Part shown: piece after piece, positions 62,257 to 64,000 of the stretch | Layout of the letters: each line of letters starts with the position of its first letter | How positions within the stretch are numbered: the first letter of the stretch is position 1 | NCBI RefSeq assembly: GCF_002886045.1 | Contig: NZ_CP025791.1 | Coordinates: 5,223,001 to 5,287,000, forward strand | Direction: 5' to 3' | DNA length: 64,000 nt | Origin: Flavivirga eckloniae | GTDB lineage: Bacteria; Bacteroidota; Bacteroidia; Flavobacteriales; Flavobacteriaceae | Program-made: the position numbers and the translations under genes | Notes under the pieces: generated by a model | Databases searched by the model: none | What the model was told of the DNA's origin: nothing | The model's input: the letters and a program-made list of their open reading frames with translations, nothing else

Positions 62257-64000
62257 ATGATTTATCCAAAAATCCCAATGGCGCAAACAGCTATACAACT
62301 ATGTAAAGCTAAAGGTGTTAAACATATTATTATTTCTCCAGGCAGCAGAAATGCTCCATTAACTATAGGTTTTTCTAACGACGATTATTTTAAGTGTTAT
62401 AGTATTGTAGACGAGCGTTGCGCAGCTTTTTTTGCTTTAGGAATAGCACAACAGTTGCAAGAACCTACCGCAGTTGTTTGTACTTCGGGTAGTGCCTTGT
62501 TAAATTATTATCCGGCTGTAGCCGAAGCGTTTTATAGTGATATTCCTTTAATCGTATTATCGGCAGATAGACCAAAACATTTAATTGGTGTTGGCGACGG
62601 ACAAACCATTAATCAGAAAAATGTATTCGAAAGCCATATTTTATATTCAGCCAATTTAAAACTTGACTTAAGGGATATTGAAAATGGTATAGAAGAGGAG
62701 CTTCCTATTTTTAAAAGTTTGGAAAATAAGGCTGAAACATTACTTGGGTTAAAAAAAACGGTTCAGGAATATAATGAGGAAACTATAAATAAGGCTATAA
62801 ATACAGCGATCCTTAAAAAAGGCCCTGTACATATTAATCTGCCGTTCGATGAGCCTTTATACGACATGGTAAATGAATTATCTGTAGCACCGGTTTTTAT
62901 CGCTGCGGAAGATAAGCCGTTACAAATTGATGATTCTATTTTAAATGCTTGTGTTAAAGATTGGAATACGGCTTCAAAAAAGATGGTTATTGTTGGTGTT
63001 AATCAACCCAATCAAATAGAGAAACGTTGGTTAGATGTTTTAGCGACCGATAACAGTGTTGTTGTGTTTACAGAAACCACATCGAATTTACACCATGATG
63101 CATTTTTCCCGAGTATAGATAAAATAATTGCACCTTTAAAGCATGAAGATTTTGAAATGCTTCAACCAGATATTTTACTAACATTTGGAGGTTTGGTTGT
63201 ATCGAAAAAGATAAAAGCATTTTTAAGGACTCACAAACCAAAACAGCATTGGCATGTTGATTTAAAGAAAGCAAACGATACGTTTTTCAGTTTAAATTGT
63301 TTTATAGAAACGACACCTAATTATTTCTTTTCTGAATTTTTACCAAAAACAAAACGGATTGAGAGCGACTATAATGCCTATTGGGCTCATGTAAAACAAT
63401 CGAGGCTTAAAAAGCATGACGATTACCTAAAGAGTATAGACTTTAGCGATTTAAAAGTTTTTGATGCTGTATTAAGTTCGATACCTAACGATACTATTTT
63501 ACACTTAGGAAATAGTTCTACGGTACGCTATGCACAATTATTCAATTTAAATAAAACGTTGGAAGTGTTTTGCAATCGTGGTACCAGTGGTATCGATGGA
63601 TGCACATCAACAGCTATTGGGGGTGCAGTAGCAAGAGCTGAGCAAACCACGCTAATATCTGGCGACTTAAGTTTTCTGTACGATAGCAATGCCTTATGGA
63701 ATAACCATATACCTAATAACTTTAGGATAATTATTATAAATAATGAGGGTGGAGGCATTTTTAGAATTCTTCCTGGACATAAAAACACTGAAAATTTCGA
63801 TACTTATTTTGAAACAAACCATCATTTAACGGCAGAGCATTTATGTAAAATGTATGGGTTTAAATACGAATCGGTTTCAGATGAAATCACATTACAATCG
63901 GCGTTGGGTACATTTTATTCAGAGGATAATCAGCCTAAGTTGTTAGAAATTTTCACGCCTAAAAACCTTAACGATGAAATACTTTTAAACTATTTCAGGT
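62257..64000 (+). CDS. menD: SEPHCHC synthase MenD, 3' end outside window
   Basis: The first 581 codons of MenD, a thiamine-diphosphate enzyme that joins 2-oxoglutarate to isochorismate in menaquinone synthesis. Motifs: IISPGSRNAPLT, YSIVDERCAAFFALGIAQ (catalytic Glu), VVCTSGSALLNYYPAVAEA, LSADRP, GDGQTINQKNVF, GPVHINLPFDEPLY; C-terminal ThDP part NRGTSGIDGCTSTAIG, LISGDLSFLYDSNALW, NNEGGGIFRILPG. Between LKLDL and NTAILKKGP there is an unusual insert of about 35 residues (centred on LENKAETLLGLKKTVQEYN) whose DNA is repeated in the spacer upstream. Frame remains intact. Follows MenI and MenF genes after a 387-base spacer. Confidence 0.95.
   Translation, partial: MIYPKIPMAQTAIQLCKAKGVKHIIISPGSRNAPLTIGFSNDDYFKCYSIVDERCAAFFALGIAQQLQEPTAVVCTSGSALLNYYPAVAEAFYSDIPLIVLSADRPKHLIGVGDGQTINQKNVFESHILYSANLKLDLRDIENGIEEELPIFKSLENKAETLLGLKKTVQEYNEETINKAINTAILKKGPVHINLPFDEPLYDMVNELSVAPVFIAAEDKPLQIDDSILNACVKDWNTASKKMVIVGVNQPNQIEKRWLDVLATDNSVVVFTETTSNLHHDAFFPSIDKIIAPLKHEDFEMLQPDILLTFGGLVVSKKIKAFLRTHKPKQHWHVDLKKANDTFFSLNCFIETTPNYFFSEFLPKTKRIESDYNAYWAHVKQSRLKKHDDYLKSIDFSDLKVFDAVLSSIPNDTILHLGNSSTVRYAQLFNLNKTLEVFCNRGTSGIDGCTSTAIGGAVARAEQTTLISGDLSFLYDSNALWNNHIPNNFRIIIINNEGGGIFRILPGHKNTENFDTYFETNHHLTAEHLCKMYGFKYESVSDEITLQSALGTFYSEDNQPKLLEIFTPKNLNDEILLNYFR

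Overview
The window is a piece of an AT-rich Bacteroidota genome, almost certainly marine Flavobacteriaceae. The evidence is SusC/SusD pairs, a hybrid two-component system regulator, a type IX secretion C-terminal tail, an NVEALA-type peptide, Bacteroidota promoters (TTG, 19-20 bases, TAnnTTTG) and many Q-ending flavobacterial signal peptides. No rRNA, CRISPR array, phage or transposase gene was seen.

Layout. 0-2.3 kb: 3' part of a PgpH-type HD phosphohydrolase gene, tRNA-Ser, then a small GIY-YIG endonuclease gene lying between a degenerate tRNA-Pro copy and an intact tRNA-Pro. 3.1-6.4 kb: a tight NVEALA peptide / propeller lipoprotein / DUF1573 / carboxypeptidase-regulatory-domain cluster. 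6.6-11.1 kb: a large secreted adhesin (C-type lectin, Calx-beta, 102-residue cadherin-like repeats, T9SS tail). 11.7-16.9 kb: a siderophore-receptor operon with PepSY protein, preceded by a clear promoter and a Fur-like palindrome. 17.0-20.4 kb: a block of mostly minus-strand orphan genes with attC-like sites, including an alpha/beta hydrolase with a divergent TetR regulator. 20.9-45.2 kb: a polysaccharide utilisation locus (HTCS regulator, GH5, ECF sigma with a truncated FecR-like partner, SusC, SusD, VCBS/UnbV lipoprotein, seven-heme cytochrome c, two GH3, and on the other strand GH95). 45.5-52.0 kb: a second minus-strand block with attC-like sites (GrpB family, three unknowns, DUF5694, a TetR-controlled KAS II, a T4 Rnl2-like RNA ligase). 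52.1-54.8 kb: class III ribonucleotide reductase nrdG-nrdD behind a cobalamin riboswitch. 54.9-62.2 kb: an outer-membrane barrel, an AraC-GyrI regulator, a serine hydrolase, and genes around menaquinone synthesis. 60.3-64.0 kb: MenI-like thioesterase, isochorismate synthase, and menD running off the window.

How it works together. The PUL appears to import and depolymerise a beta-linked glucan-type polymer (GH5 cutting outside, SusCD import, GH3 trimming), with an unusual redox-looking pair (UnbV lipoprotein plus multiheme cytochrome) between transporter and exo-glycosidases. The nrd operon would be shut down when B12 is plentiful. The two orphan-gene blocks look like integron-type cassettes without an integrase in view. 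All family assignments are from reading motifs by eye; no search was run.
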